Part shown: positions 1 through 12,627 of the stretch, in pieces | Layout: every line of letters starts with the position of its first letter | Numbering within the stretch: the first letter of the stretch is position 1 | DNA from: Taenia hydatigena | Taxonomy: Eukaryota > Platyhelminthes > Cestoda > Cyclophyllidea > Taeniidae | Assembly (NCBI GenBank): GCA_036345935.2 | Contig: JADWOT020000001.1 | Span: 13,486,082 to 13,550,081, forward strand | Direction: 5' to 3' | Length of the DNA: 64,000 nucleotides | Translations under genes and position numbers: made by a program | The notes under the pieces: model-generated | Told to the model about the DNA's origin: nothing | What the model saw: only the letters and a program-made list of their open reading frames with translations | Database searches by the model: none

Positions 1-2735
1 GGATCTGGCGAAATGCGAAAGAGTCCGCTAACATTGCATCAGAACCAATCCCAAATTCCCACAGGCCTGACCTGCTCCAGCCCAGAGATTGGAAGTCGAG
101 GGAGGAACACGAGAGCATAGGAACGAAGAACTGATCACATTAATTATAAACGGCTACGACCCGCCAAAAGTTTGTTTGAGAGGAAGTGAAGAGCATTTCT
201 GAAAGCCAGTGCGCCACCCTGCATGGAAAAGCAAACATCGGGAAGAACATTACCAGTGTTGTGTCAAACTTATGAGAACTGTTAGTGCTCTGACGCCATT
301 TCCAATGTTCCCCTCATTATGTATCACTTTAGTCGAATGGATGTCAGGTCAGTCGCTAAGCCAACCAATTCAATCAATTCTATTAGCATTACGTCAATGT
401 CACTCGAAAGTGTAATCACTGCTGCTCACCAAATCTAGTAGCATGCAAAGCTACGTGACAAAAAAATCGTAATAACAAAGTCGTGGAAAGAAATGGTTTC
501 AATTCAATTGCAAGCGGTATTAATGAGTTGTTAGATAACACCATTCTTCCTTTTGTCACAGGTTGCGCAGACACAAATTCGCTTCTCTACGCCTCGAAAA
601 GTGCACGAATGTAGAGAAAATGATTAAATTGAGTGAAAAATCCGGGTTTTCAAAGCGCAAGGTGTCATGGAATCTTCACTACGCTCTGTAGTTTAATGTT
701 TTCACGTTAGTAGCACTAACACTCAACGGCCTATCCTATGGTGACTACTGCGATTATAATGTGTTTAAGGGCTGTAATCTCATTCAGATGTGCACTTATT
801 TTGGCTTTATTTAGCTGTGTGTGCTCAAACAAACAAAGCGGCAGCATTTATCTTACCATAACCAAACTCAAACCCAAACCGAAAGGGGAACCTCAACCAA
901 TGACAAAGCTGTCAGGGCTAAAGAGTTCCAGCACTTTAGTGTGTAAATTTAAATAAATGCCACATTACCACACATTTGCATGTAAGCACTTTGATCAGAG
1001 GCACTTATTATCACATGTAAAGAAGGCAGCCATCCCACAGAGCATAACAAGTGAAGGAATTAGCTCCTGCATATGCTCTCTGCTATGCCTCCATTAAGGC
1101 TTATGTATTTAGAGAAATAAACGCTTCGGCTATGCGAAAGTGTTTAAAAATGATTGCTCATTGCTACTAGATATTTTCAGCTATACCTCTGCACCCCCTC
1201 AAATGGTCAATCTGCTCTCATCCAAGTGCATTCATCTTTTCTGGTTTTATAATTCGGTCCATTGTGCATTTACACTGTGCATCCCAACGAATTCCAGGCT
1301 GGTTAACTCCACCAATCTAAAACATTTGCAGATTAATGTGACAGTGGCTGACGAAAGCAAATCAACAGAGGAGATTGGCCAAGCCTATCCACTTGTGATT
1401 CCTATGGCAACCACCTCTATGTTTTATTAGTCATTGACTGAGGTCCCTTGAGTTGAATGTGGCGAAGAAATCTTTGAATGAAAGTACATCAAGCGGTGTG
1501 CATGAATGCATTCTAACTTCACACACCTTCAAGCCATGCTTTACTCTTTGTTTACACAAATCTCACTATGACGCGCAGTATCGTGATCGAAGCTGTAAGA
1601 ACCACATAAGACTGGGTCACAATGAGTCGAAGTACGAAAAATGATCCCATCGCTGGCTGTTGAGGCATCTCCCTATAAGGAGCGCGCAAACTGGCGGTGA
1701 GGCTTTGGTGACGACAGGAGCATCAGAATGACAAGAAGCGACGTGGAAAGACAATGAGTTGGTCCAGAATGACTAGGTAGGTTGTTGCGCCTTTTCAATG
1801 AAGGAGATTTCACTAAGCAAACACTTGACTTTAAAGGCGATCATACGACCAAATGGCCCTAATAATGCATCTCAGAAATCCCTGTTAGGCTGCCCTTTCA
1901 CAAGTCTTTTTAAAACTCGCCTTTGTTTACTTTAATGGTTCTCTCATAGATTTTGCCTCCCTATTTTACACTAGGAGTCAATGCGAGGTTCGTCATCAAT
2001 TTCGACACAAACGTCTACCACTTTAGTGGATGCTACAAGGCTTGATTCGGCATAAGTAATACGTTAGTTCTGCAAACGACATGGACATTCATAGTAATAA
2101 GGCCACATTTAAAGCAACACCAGCTGCTCCTTTGCGCTCCTTCTATAATTTTACCTTCTCCCGTACCTGCCTGAGTGTGCTAACTGCATGCGAGTACTTT
2201 ACCCAATCCCGAATTCAGCCCAGTGATTCGCTTTAATTTTATAAGCGGCATTTTTACACTGCCAAACTTTAACTAACCATAAATCTCCTTAACTCTACAA
2301 AGAGCAAATACTTGGAGAAACCGGTTCCCACCTCATTCCTGATGTTTCGGAGCGGGTACGCCAAAAATGCCTCGGCAGTCCACCGCAATTGATGCAGGTA
2401 TGAATTTAGTCTTTAGTCAAATTACCCCATCAAGTTTGATGACACACTTACCATCGTCGATACGGACAATGGCATGATGCTAGGCTTGATGGTAAAGAAT
2501 GTGTGCACAATTGCTCATTCGGACACAAGTTATTCGCATAGGCAACTGCTTCAGATTCCCAGCAGGCTGAGGGCGAGTCATGAGGAAATGAAAAACAAAG
2601 TGAGCAAAGATGGATAATGGTAAATAATAAACAATAATATTGATGGCATTGATAAATAATAGCTAAATTAGTTACTGTTACTCTACTGTCAAATGTGCAA
2701 AATTGTGCGTCCCAATTGTCAAATCCCCATGCTCA
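1..2735. other. No recognisable gene
   Basis: Only short open frames (longest 96 codons at 1140-1430) with no domain or family I recognise and no convincing splice-linked exon chain. The stretch is AT-rich in places (for example around 2600-2690). It ends where the Hsp70-like relic begins on the minus strand. Confidence 0.6.
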
Positions 2736-3805
2736 CTAACCGAGGTTCGTCGTCGACATAATAGGGTTGTACAGAGCCCTCAAATAATTGTACATGAGAT
2801 CGTAGTTCTCCTTTGCGGCTTGATGGTCGGAATCCATCCGCCTGAGAGTCGTCTCACACCTCGTAAGTGTACTTTGCCAAAACACACTCTTTCACTTCAT
2901 CGTCATCCATTTTCGATCTTATGCTGCAAACGTAGTTTTCCAGAATGGTTCTCGTTGCTATCTTTCTCCTCTCTTTCTCATCCTCCAACCTCAATTTTCC
3001 TGCGTCATTCATCATCTGTTGCATCTCCTTCCCCCACAGAAGGCCCTTTTCCTTCGTGATGGTGATGCTGTTTTGCAGCCCTGACGACTTGTCCACCGCT
3101 GTCATATTGAGAATGCCATTTTTGTCATTGTCGAAGGACACCTCGATCTGAGGTACTCTACGCGGTGCCGGTAGGATACCTGACAACTCGAATTTGCCCA
3201 ACACCAAAACACTCAATTGATTGTCTGAACACGTGGAGAAGATCTTAGTCTACTTTATCGGGATTTTTGCGTTGCGCTCTATCAACATGGCCATCACACC
3301 ACCTGCCGTCTCCACACCCAGTGGGATTAAGGTCACCTTCAATAACACCGAATTCTGTACCTTCTCCGACTTGTCGTCAGCCAGATTGGACGCCAACAAC
3401 GCCGCACCCTATGTCACTGCCTTGTTCGGATTTATGGAATTGTTTAACTGCTTGCCATTGAAGAACTTTTGCAACAACTGTTGCACCTTCGGATTAAGCG
3501 TCGACCCGCCTACCATCAATGTCTCGCGGACATCAACCTTTTTTAACTTTGCACCATTTGATGCTTGTTTCACTAGATGCAGTGTCTTCAAGAAGAGATC
3601 TGAGCACAAATGCTCAAAACGGTCCGTACGGGAATTGTACTAAAATTAATGCCTTCAAATAAGACGTCTACATCTATGTATGCGTGCTTGAAAGAGCTCG
3701 ACGTCTTCTTTGCCACCTCACACGCCTTTCTCAGACGGCTGATGGCATTCTTGTTGGTCGTCAAATCCTTGCCCTCGTACTTTTGCTTAATTATCTTTAC
3801 ACAAT
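2736..3805 (-). pseudogene. Hsp70 pseudogene, 5'-truncated, multiple lesions
   Basis: Hsp70 is an ATP-dependent chaperone with an N-terminal ATPase domain and a C-terminal substrate-binding domain. Reading the minus strand from 3805, homology begins inside the ATPase domain (KYEGKDLTTNKNAISRLRKA, then LFEGINF), continues through CSDLF and VGGSTLNPKVQQLLQKFFNG, then PLGVETAGGVM, LGKFELSGI, and PQIEVSFDNDKNGILNMTAVD of the substrate-binding domain, and ends with LYNPIMSTTNLG and TAG at 2736-2738. The first half of the ATPase domain is absent. Lesions: a frameshift near 3648, in-frame TAG at 3409-3411 and 3250-3252, loss of roughly 15-18 codons just before LGKFELSG near 3216, and a frameshift near 2855. 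No introns are needed, so it could be a retrocopy. The C-terminus lacks EEVD. Non-canonical cytosolic Hsp70 expansions without EEVD are known in tapeworms; membership here is an inference. Confidence 0.93.
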
Positions 3806-4224
3806 GATAAGGTTAACGTTATAAAGACAGTGCCATGCCTATCAGAGATTTCACAGGCCGTGGTGAGTCTCAACCTATGGTGTCGTGTGGTCATTCGCGT
3901 AAACTTTTGACTGGGGCGTAAAAGACCTCGCCTTGAATATCTGATCAGCGCACAAAATGTTGTCACGGAATCACTTAAAAGATTAATCAACTCCAGGAAC
4001 AATGAGCACAGCTCGAAACACTTACAAATGAAAAAATTTTACTACTGCACATTTTGAGAAAGATTTTGCTTAAGGAAACGCATCAGCAACCGCTTGATTC
4101 CATAGTATATTCTTGGGACAAACGCTGGTCTATGTTGGGCAGCTCAGATATCCCATCACCTGTCCAGATTCTCTGTCACCACGAAGTGGTGAGCTTTAGA
4201 TTGCGCCAAAAAAGACTCGCATGA
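3806..4224. other. Spacer between Hsp70 relic and repeat copy A
   Basis: The Hsp70 similarity stops at about 3805 and no ATPase-domain start is found upstream on the minus strand. The partner arm of copy A leaves the window at 64000, which matches position 4225 here, so I cannot tell whether the repeat continues into this spacer or even into the Hsp70 relic. Confidence 0.5.
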
Positions 4225-5303
4225 AAATAAGCCTTAACAGTTATGTGGCGAACCAATGTCTAAGCAATGAATTCGATATCTCATCATAGAGTAAGTAATA
4301 GTCAGGTTATTCTTTCCGTCTCTTCCACCACCACTAAAGTACTTCGGATTGGCAATGAAATTCTGCTTTAGAATTATTAAGGCGAACCAAAATTTAACCA
4401 AAGCTATTGGTTCATTTGCGTCTGCCTTTATGTGAGACTTGCAATGGTAACTGTCTCAAAAGAATGAAACGATACGATGATTGTATCAAAATTGTGGTAT
4501 TGTACGACCACGATGAAATGTGACTGCCGCGATGCCCCAGTAGCGCGTTTGCTCACAAAGCCGCCTTCAATGTTAAAGCAACAATGTCTGAGGTCACACA
4601 TGGCACTGCATCTGGTAGATGGCTTGGCCTGAAAAGTTGTTTCAAAGCGTCTGTGACTTGCGCATCAATGAACCCAATGGGTTGTTTAGTTTTTAAAAGA
4701 ATCGCTAGCCACCAAAATTACTGTGTGTTGCAGTCTTATAGTCACCACCTACTCATTTCCAGCAAGTGAAGGTGTAAGTACTGCGGTCCGTGGTTGCCGC
4801 ACAAATGGGTAAAAATGAAGATGACTATCAGCATTTCATGCAATGAGTACAAAAATCATCATGATTAAGCAATAATTACTCGGAAATCGGAATAAAAACA
4901 CACTGCGAATTAAAGTGTGTGGAGGTATAATACTTCAGATGTCTTCACACCAACCATTCGAATATGAGTTCAGATTGGGAGGAATCATGTGTCCAGTAAG
5001 GCAGAAGAACAAGTTACGTTTCTGCCTTCCCTGCAAGCGCATAATTCTTAATTATTACATGAGTAATTGCACTACTCTGTGTGTCCTTTGCCTTCTAGCA
5101 TTCACGCAGGTGGCATACAAGCTTTCTCACTTTACCTACCCCATTACTTACCCCCACCCCCAAGGACACGGATTAAAACACTAATACCAGGCTGGTGGGT
5201 GTCATGGCATACCTAGGGCTGACTTGGACTGAACAATTAGGTGAGACGTCCATCTTGCGACAGCAAGAAAGTAGGGCCAGAAGTAAGAGGGTAATAAATG
5301 TGC

Positions 5304-5546
5304 TTAGAATTCCAAACTGAAAGCCACAACAGCATCCTCAATGAGGTAGTTAAGCGTGTTGAGAGGCCCGTACACCCTGCTCTCATCTACAGCAGTCAAA
5401 AGTGTCAGGCAGTCGAACATCCTAATCATCTTTGATTCCCGTGGCACATTCAGAATATTTGAAATCGTGGTTCTATAAGAGTGGTAACACTTTTTGAGTT
5501 TTTCGTTCTCGCCTCTAAATTTTAGGGATGTAAACTTTGATGACAA
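5304..5546 (-). CDS. Unidentified open frame conserved in both arms
   Basis: An 80-codon minus-strand frame ending in a stop at 5304-5306. The last 50 or so codons (ISNILNVPRESKMIRMFD… to LEF) are kept in frame in copy D (plus strand, about 62768-62925), where they end at the same LEF-stop. In D the upstream part of the frame is shifted. I recognise no family and no domain. It may be a decayed exon of a gene carried by the repeat, or a chance frame preserved only because the arms are similar. Many differences between the copies change the amino acid, which argues against strong selection. Confidence 0.25.
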   Translation of the reverse strand: MSSKFTSLKFRGENEKLKKCYHSYRTTISNILNVPRESKMIRMFDCLTLLTAVDESRVYGPLNTLNYLIEDAVVAFSLEF

Positions 5547-5608
5547 TTATTTATTTAGGAGTAATTTTTACAAGAAAACTGTATACACGATCAAATAGAT
5601 GGTTCGCA

Positions 5609-5917
5609 TTATAAGGCCTTCTGTAATTTGTGATCGATGAGTTGTCTGTGTCCAAACTGGAGGAAATTGAATGGATTTATGTCGACGATAAAAGCAGAAG
5701 TGGTAACCATTACTGAGACAAGTCGAGTGAGTGATTTAATACTGATGAGGAGAAGTTTTGACGAATGAAACACTCGAACCATCCTTTTCCACACACTGAT
5801 GACGTACCTGTCCTCGTTCTTTGCACGATCCATGTGCATTTTGGCAGCTTTTTCTTGGATCCCAACGGCGCAGCTGTTCTTCAGCAATCCAACATTTACA
5901 CTTTTGAATTCAGCCAA
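5609..5917 (-). CDS. Unidentified open frame conserved in both arms, with splice-like donor
   Basis: A 102-codon minus-strand frame (starts MAEFKSVNVGLLKN) with a homologous 96-codon frame in copy D at 62321-62611. The first part, to KMHMDRAKNED, is hydrophilic and is followed directly by AG|GTACGT, a strong splice-donor-like site (about 5805-5812), also present in D. This suggests a short exon followed by intron read-through. The frame lies just upstream, in transcription order, of the frame at 5304-5546, so both could be exons of one lost gene. No family is recognised. Confidence 0.25.
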   Translation of the reverse strand: MAEFKSVNVGLLKNSCAVGIQEKAAKMHMDRAKNEDRYVISVWKRMVRVFHSSKLLLISIKSLTRLVSVMVTTSAFIVDINPFNFLQFGHRQLIDHKLQKAL

Positions 5918-8900
5918 TTCGTTTTATGTGGCAGATTGGTAAAATTATTAATTTGCTAAAATTGACATTTATCTACCCTTTTTTAATTAAAAATGCAAAA
6001 TTATGCGTAGGAATTGCTAGCATGGACAAGAGAATGCGGATTAGTCCACGTATGGCTTTGACCGGTTTGTCCCTGGTGTACAGTGTAGCTAATGTCAAAA
6101 TAACATTGTCTGCTTTTAAGGGGAACCTCCATTGAGCAGAATGTGTAATACATAGACAAGAAGTATGCTCGGGTCAAATCACGATTCTAATCATTCCTGC
6201 TAAACTGCAAATTACACTCCCACTATGGATTGTGGTAAGGCAGCTTTGACTCGTGATTTTCCGCCCGTTTTGAAGTGACTCGTTTTTAGCAGCATTGCGG
6301 ACACAGCCACATTGGACCGCAGTTCCAGAATGAAATGTCGTTCTGTCCTAAGGCAAGGACATTCGACTTTGCAGGATTGCGGGTCTAACCAACGACACAC
6401 GGCGTTACAATTTGTGCTGATCTGACGTATGAATGAATAGACAAATAGACAACCACGACAGATTCACACATTTGACACATCTTTATTGCAGTGATTAATT
6501 AGGCAGCAATTCCGACCAGATCGACAACTGCGCACACAGATTATTTGTCAAAACTGTTTTGTTGTTATTGTTGTTGTAGTTATTCGCTAGTAGAAGAAGG
6601 CAGAATCTCGGCAGTTTCGCATTTGTCAGCCATTGTAGAATATTACGAGAATTTTCTTCGCTTTACTTCCTGCGCTTTATTCTGCTACTGTTTCAAAAAA
6701 TGTAGTTTTGAAAAATAAAGTTACGGTGCTCGCATAGTTGTATGCAGTTTATTGTCTCATTTGTCATCAGCGCTGCCTTAAATTCCATAGAAACTTATCT
6801 CATTCTCCTACTACGCCGACATGAAGAGTTCGGTGAAGAGCGCTAACCAGAATTTTTAATATTCTGGTTCCTGATAAAATGGTTGTCTCGACGATTTGTC
6901 AATCCGGCTTTGGGGCCTATTTAACCTTACCTTAAATGGCTATTGAGGTAGTTACAAATATCTTCCATATGACGTAGGACAGGTGTTCCACAATTTGTCT
7001 ACAAGCACCCGGATCATGGGACCGTGAGACATATAGTAGAGTTTCGTGCAGCTGCTGGTCATGTGGACGAAAATGAGGTATGCACGTAATGGTGAACTCC
7101 TCGAGGTCAGCTTCAAGGTTCCCTAGACCGCCAGCATTGGAAACAACCTCAATAATTACTACCACACATAACATCTAAACAATCGGGAACAGTAGAGTGC
7201 TAACCCCATAGTTTAGGTTGATTTTGGTGTTCAATTGGCATTTAGGTGACTCAGTGATGCTACCACGTGACACCTCTTTCTCATTTGTGCAATCAAAACT
7301 ACTACTGAGAATAAGATGTAAATCGCTGTTTTAAAACAGTTAACGCCAAGGAAAAATCAGCGATGTTGGAGACAGTAGTAAGGAACGCAAAAGGCAAGGA
7401 ATGCAAAGCAAGGAATGGAAAGAAAAAGAAAGAGTCTAAAAGCTAGAACGAAAAGTAAATCAGGGCAGGATAGAAAATGTTAATTTAAATATTATGTGGT
7501 TGGACTTGTAGACACGCACACATACTGGGATGAATGAGTGCATGCGAAAGTGACTGAAGGGAGAAATGAAGCTATGGATAAATGGAAGGGAGGTTGGGGG
7601 AGGCAGCTAAGGTAGCATAGAAAAGGAGACACAAAATGGGATCTGATGGAGAAGTGACTGAGCAAATCCTAATCGTCAATTAAATTCGGTCTTGCAACTA
7701 ATGCAACGACGGACGGATTCCTTAGTAGCTGTAAACAAAATAACCAATTGTCTGGCCGCTTTGTGATGTTATGTCTGCCAAAGCACTATAATCGCTCAAT
7801 TAGTGCCACTTGCGAATGTGCAAAGACAGATACGCTGAGATGGGAAAGGTTGTCTGCAGTAAGGATTCAAATCTCTAAGCACACATTGCAGGATTTTAAT
7901 AATTGCGAAAATTGCATCCATAAATGCGCCAACGCAAACTAGCCTAAAGGAACTTGATTACGCTTTGAAGATCCAAATCGAAGTACTTGAATCACAAAGT
8001 AGAGGGATGACATAAGTTAGGAATCTATGCATGCAGAAATAGGATCAGAAAATGCACATTTATGCTAAAGTGATGTGTGTCCGCAACTCTTTCCATTTGC
8101 GTACATTGATGTGTACCAACTTTGCGGCTCACCTTGTAGGACTTCGTGCAATTGACGATGCATTTGCGAATGCAAACTAAACAGCCGCCTTCCACAAATA
8201 CGCTTCAACACGCTTGCACTCATTCACTTGTTGATACGGCCGCCGACAGCTCCATGAACACAGCATCCACCTCCACCACCAACGTCATTGCCTCATCCTT
8301 TAACATTACCGTATTCAACGCAGTAATATATACGCGCAATGATCTGCAATGAAGTCCAGTGCGAAGAGATGTAATATGATGGGATAGACTTGACTGTACG
8401 AACTAGCACAAATACGCGGAGAGAAGTGTTGAAGAATAAAGAGTAGCAGAGCTGACTAAAGTAAGGTGCAGCTGATTGAAACGTAACAAATTGAGTCAGC
8501 GATCCTGAGCGTTCCACTTCTGTCACCGACGTGTGTGTACTGACCCAGACCCAGGCAGCACAACCCTAATGGGGTCCCAAACCCACAGATTTGTGCGCAG
8601 GGCTATCGCTGACGTCCATTTCCCTTTACTAATTACCATTCAACTTACAACTTTCCTTGCAAACTGCATACTCTGTTGCTTCTCCTTCCTTTTATACTGT
8701 CTTAGCCACTGCCCAAAATCACAAAGCACTTCAGCTTTTTTGACATTTGTCTGGTGTTACTCTAAAATCCTATACCTAAATCACTTCTTTTTTACTTATC
8801 CTGCCTAATTCACAAGTCTTCTCCGTTTAATCTAAAAGTGCCCTTTTTCTTTTGTGTCAGAAATGTTTGAGGAGTTTTAGCACTACATGCAACATCCATT

Positions 8901-9684
8901 TCAAAATCAGGTATTGTTTAATAACTAGCAGTGAGTCCTTATTCTCAAATTAGTAAAGCTGTGCCAATAACGACTAATTAACTTTTTGAGTTACACACAG
9001 TTCTCTCGCTGATAATGTTCAACACAGTACCGCACTTTGTTGGGAAATTGGTCAGACATGCAAGTGGTTTTTTTCAATACGTCCGTATCCCATGCGTAGT
9101 TTCTGGTCTCCTTCTTTGCTGCAGTGCATGAAATGCCAATTTGAAATGGGCAGTTCTTACGCTCTTCTGCTTCACCGTTCGCTGCCTCTATGCCCTGCTG
9201 AATTGTATAACAACCTATCTGTAGGAGAATCGTGCAGTTTTAACAATGTCAGATTTGCGCCAAAGCAAATGCACCATTTGCAAACAAAAAGTGGTCAACC
9301 TAATCATTGCTCTGCTAGGAGGTCTACATGGTCAACACGGAGGACGGAAACATACCGTTACCGCGTCAAGGCAAACTCTTTTTTGAAAACAAAGATAAAA
9401 CCAGATGTCACCCACCAAATGTTGGTACCACTGAGATGGGAAAGTATTTGGCTGTGAGAGAGACAACCAGCAATTCAGTCAACAAAAGTTGAGAGATTTT
9501 GTCCAGTCAACTGCACTGTTGGGATAAGGCGAGTCCAATTCTCCTTTTTGCTGTGGATCCGAAAACAGACTTAATAAGCAGCCTTCATTTTTCAACGTGT
9601 CAATCAGATAAATCCGCTGAGTTTAAAATGTAAACAAAACATTGCTATAATTAGTGGAGTTAACTTCCCACTTAATGGCTGTTG

Positions 9685-9870
9685 CTACGATACTTGAGGC
9701 AGGAGAGAAAGAGACAGCTGCTTCTCCCTAAAATGCACGCAAATGCTCCCAATTTCGCGACGGAAGGACAAATGTTCCATTCCCAAAGCTCTGCTTGAAC
9801 ATGTGCATAATAGCAAACCACAACTTATGCACTTACTTACTGAATCAAAATGCAACAGAAATACTTCCAA
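9685..9870 (-). pseudogene. ZBED/BED-like zinc-finger relic
   Basis: The 61-codon minus-strand frame contains CISCGLLLCTCSSRALGMEH followed by a basic stretch and FREKQLS. The spacing C-x2-C, then about 16 residues to an H-L, then a positively charged helix and an F-x-x-K motif, resembles the zinc finger at the N-terminus of ZBED5/SCAND3-like domesticated hAT transposases. The same frame recurs, diverged, in copy B (20587-20850 minus, CLSCDLLLRNCMSRALKMEH) and copy D (58161-58361 plus). I looked downstream for the hAT transposase core and did not find it. The usual second histidine is not clear in this copy. It is a family hint only. Confidence 0.35.
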
Positions 9871-11359
9871 ATTCAGGGTTAACTAAACTAGTTGCAGTGC
9901 ATGGCATCTAAATGCACGTACCTGCATGATTCGCTTCAAAGTGGCGCTATAGCAATTGATGCTATCTAAAGCGAAGGAAGAAGACAAAGCAATCAGAGAT
10001 TACAAGCAACGATTTAACTACGAGTGGTTTGTCTCCTGCTTGCATCGAAGTGGGCTGCATTCAATCATCAACATTCGCTTTGTAGAGGAGCCGCACGCAC
10101 GAGGGATGATTTGGCTTCGAATTCATTGGCTAATTTTGTCAAATTACTTGCGCCATGAACCCAAGACCAATTAACAGTTCCACTTTGAAAGAAGCTGGCT
10201 GAGATAATCAGAGAACGCAGTGTCAGGAACCTTAAAGAAGGGCGTTTGTGACACGAGTGATGTAGTCACTGGTTCGCAACTGCATCAGACGATGAATGGT
10301 GGTAGTTTCAGGAGTTAGGCAGATAGATTTCGTATGCTGACCGTAAATTAACGAACGGCGAATAAAAGGCTGCGCAATTCATTAGCTTGTTCTGCGACTC
10401 TTTTAAGTTATTTGCCAGCAGAAGTGCTTGCAGTGTAAATTGGCTTTCACAATCATATTGCTCATTACGTCACCAACACCGATATACTTGTTGCTTATGC
10501 GATATGCACCCAAAAGATACAATACACTTCATCTCCATTCGCCCATGCCTGCCTGGATTTCAAGGCGCTACCAACAAGACTCACACTTGAGATTTCCCTG
10601 TCGAACGCGATCTGCACGATGCAACTGGTGAGTGCAGGTGCGAAGTTGTATTTGGCCACTCAAAATGAGGCGAGTTCCAACAAATCAATGGCGGTCTAAG
10701 CTCTCTGTCTCTTTGTTATGCAGATTTTCATAAGGAAAATGAGCGATCAGTAAGGAAAATGCAGCATTTATTTGGCAAAGAGTTATTCACATAATATGAC
10801 GTGATTTTAAGACGAAACTAGTGGTTGTTTAATAAGATTTTATTCCATGAGTGTTAGTTCAATATATTTTAGTATTATTGATCATTTGGGCGAAAATTCC
10901 ACTTGTTCACCACCATATTTAGGTGTCTGACACTCAGATGATGAAATTGTGGAAGTACAAACTGACGCTCAATCGGTTTTCGAATATTTCGATTTCTGTC
11001 TTGGACTCTTCCTCCTCCTCTTGCTGTGCCTCCAAGACATGCACCATCCAGCATCGTGATGACAGTCGTTTGTCCAAATAATCGCCGCAACTTTGGCAAC
11101 CATTTAATCTGAATTCGATGCAACGTCCGCGTAGGCTAGCAATTCGGCTATGGACGAAGTGTGAGGGAGAGCGAAAAGTTTTATGAATGGTTGGTAATTA
11201 TACGTTGTCAACCGTGGCGTTAATTGTCTAAAGGACTGCTTCAGTTGCCATGTCTCGCTGGCTGCCACTGACACCTGATGCGACCTCTTGAGGCCGTCGT
11301 ATCAGCGTCAGAGTAATGGTCACTTCTCTTGTAGACATGAGCAATCATTAACCCTGTAC

Positions 11360-12357
11360 CCAGATACTCATCCACCCATCTCATGTAATTCAGGCTACAT
11401 TTGTTATAAATCTCATTAAATTGGAGAAGTCGTGCTCGTCTGTGCATTAGCTGATCCCTCCTAAACACAGTGCTTTTACTGATAAATTTCAGTGCCATTC
11501 GCAGAGAAAGTGACTATTAAAAGGATATAGTAGAGCCTTGCAACGGACGCAGATTCATTAAGACCTACCTGAGACATTATTACGTAAAATCAGAAAACAA
11601 CTGCTTAAATGAGGCCTTGTTTGGGTGACAAGGGATCACCAGCCGGGTATAATCACTTCTTCTATCCAGCCAATCGGCAGAGCGCATTGACCAACTAAGA
11701 TTCTCAAAAGCTACTTCAAAGTTTGTGGATGGATGTGCAGAGGTCCTGGCAGCACCACATCAGCAATTAATTTTACCGGTCTCATTATTTTGCATAATTT
11801 TGTCCTGTTTATATGACACCACAAATGATAAGCCTATCGGAACTCGGAATGCTGAGATTAAAGCACAATTAAATTGAAACAGAGCAGCATCCTATAACAT
11901 ACGATTCAGAGGATCGGTGTGAAGAAGGCGTTATTAATGCAGTATAGAAGGCGTAGGGTGGCTGAAATCATGAACAGATGTTTATACATTTGGGATGGCG
12001 ACTAAACCGATGCGGAGTGTAAAGTGTGTGCCTCTACATTGCTTTGGAAAACGGGTGAGCCTAAACGAACATTTTCGTCACCAAACTAGTTTGAACTAAT
12101 CCGACAAGGGTCATTTTTCAATTAATCGACTCTGCGGCAATTTGCACCAATATCCGACGTTGCGGGCGGTTGAACCAGCTGCTCGCGTACGCAACAGAAA
12201 CACTGTGACGGGGACACTGCCATTCGCCCTCGGTGAAATATACGAGCCATTAATGGGTAGTCTTCAGGGTGGACTGAGAAGTATTAGTGGCACCTTAGTA
12301 ATTTAGACAATCTAAGCATGCCTTGCGGGGGAACAAGCGGAATGCCACCGACGATCA
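11360..12357. other. Flank of repeat copy A, no gene seen
   Basis: The match to copy D ends at 11359. Beyond it no long frame or known domain is seen. The minus-strand frame 11241-11498 straddles the repeat boundary, so half of it is repeat sequence; it is not taken as a gene. Confidence 0.5.
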
Positions 12358-12585
12358 TCACTTGATGTCTGACGGCTTCGTGGTTATTGTGCAATAATGA
12401 GGATAAGGAATGAACAGGAGTACAGCAATAGCTAATCGACGCGTTCCTTCTAATTTGTCGTCTCCCAGGATTCGCTCCACTACTGCCATCATCACTTGCT
12501 CTGGCTCGTCGACCGCAGAATGAGGGTGGATGGAATGAGCAACGAGGCTTGGACCGAAGAAGAGCAAACTGATAAGTAACTTCAT
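12358..12585 (-). CDS. Possible short secreted protein (weak)
   Basis: A 75-codon frame, if started at the internal ATG at 12585, begins MKLLISLLFFGPSLVAHS, which has the layout of a signal peptide: a basic residue, a hydrophobic core of about 12 residues and small residues before a possible cleavage site near AHS. The rest is short, acidic then hydrophobic, and matches nothing I know. An upstream in-frame ATG at 12627 is less convincing because it buries the signal. No TATA box, splice sites or homologue supports it, so it may be chance. Confidence 0.22.
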   Translation of the reverse strand: MKLLISLLFFGPSLVAHSIHPHSAVDEPEQVMMAVVERILGDDKLEGTRRLAIAVLLFIPYPHYCTITTKPSDIK

Positions 12586-12627
12586 TATCAGCCACGAAGC
12601 TGAGCAAACGAAAACACTCTCTGTCAT

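Larger units (their letters stand above)
4225..11359 (+). repeat. Repeat family X, copy A (left arm of giant inverted repeat)
   Basis: The sequence is matched in reverse complement by 57573-64000. Examples: the 64-codon frame at 5765-5959 (starts MKHSNHPFPHTDDVP) recurs at 62279-62473 on the other strand, and the end of the window matches 4225-4265. By eye the arms are roughly 85-90% identical with several indels. From about 6580 onward the arm is also matched, in the same orientation, by copies B and C. At its right end (…CCCTGTAC, 11352-11359) A and D stop matching each other at the same point, whereas B and C continue. I see no intact gene inside. The left end is undetermined. Confidence 0.88.
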
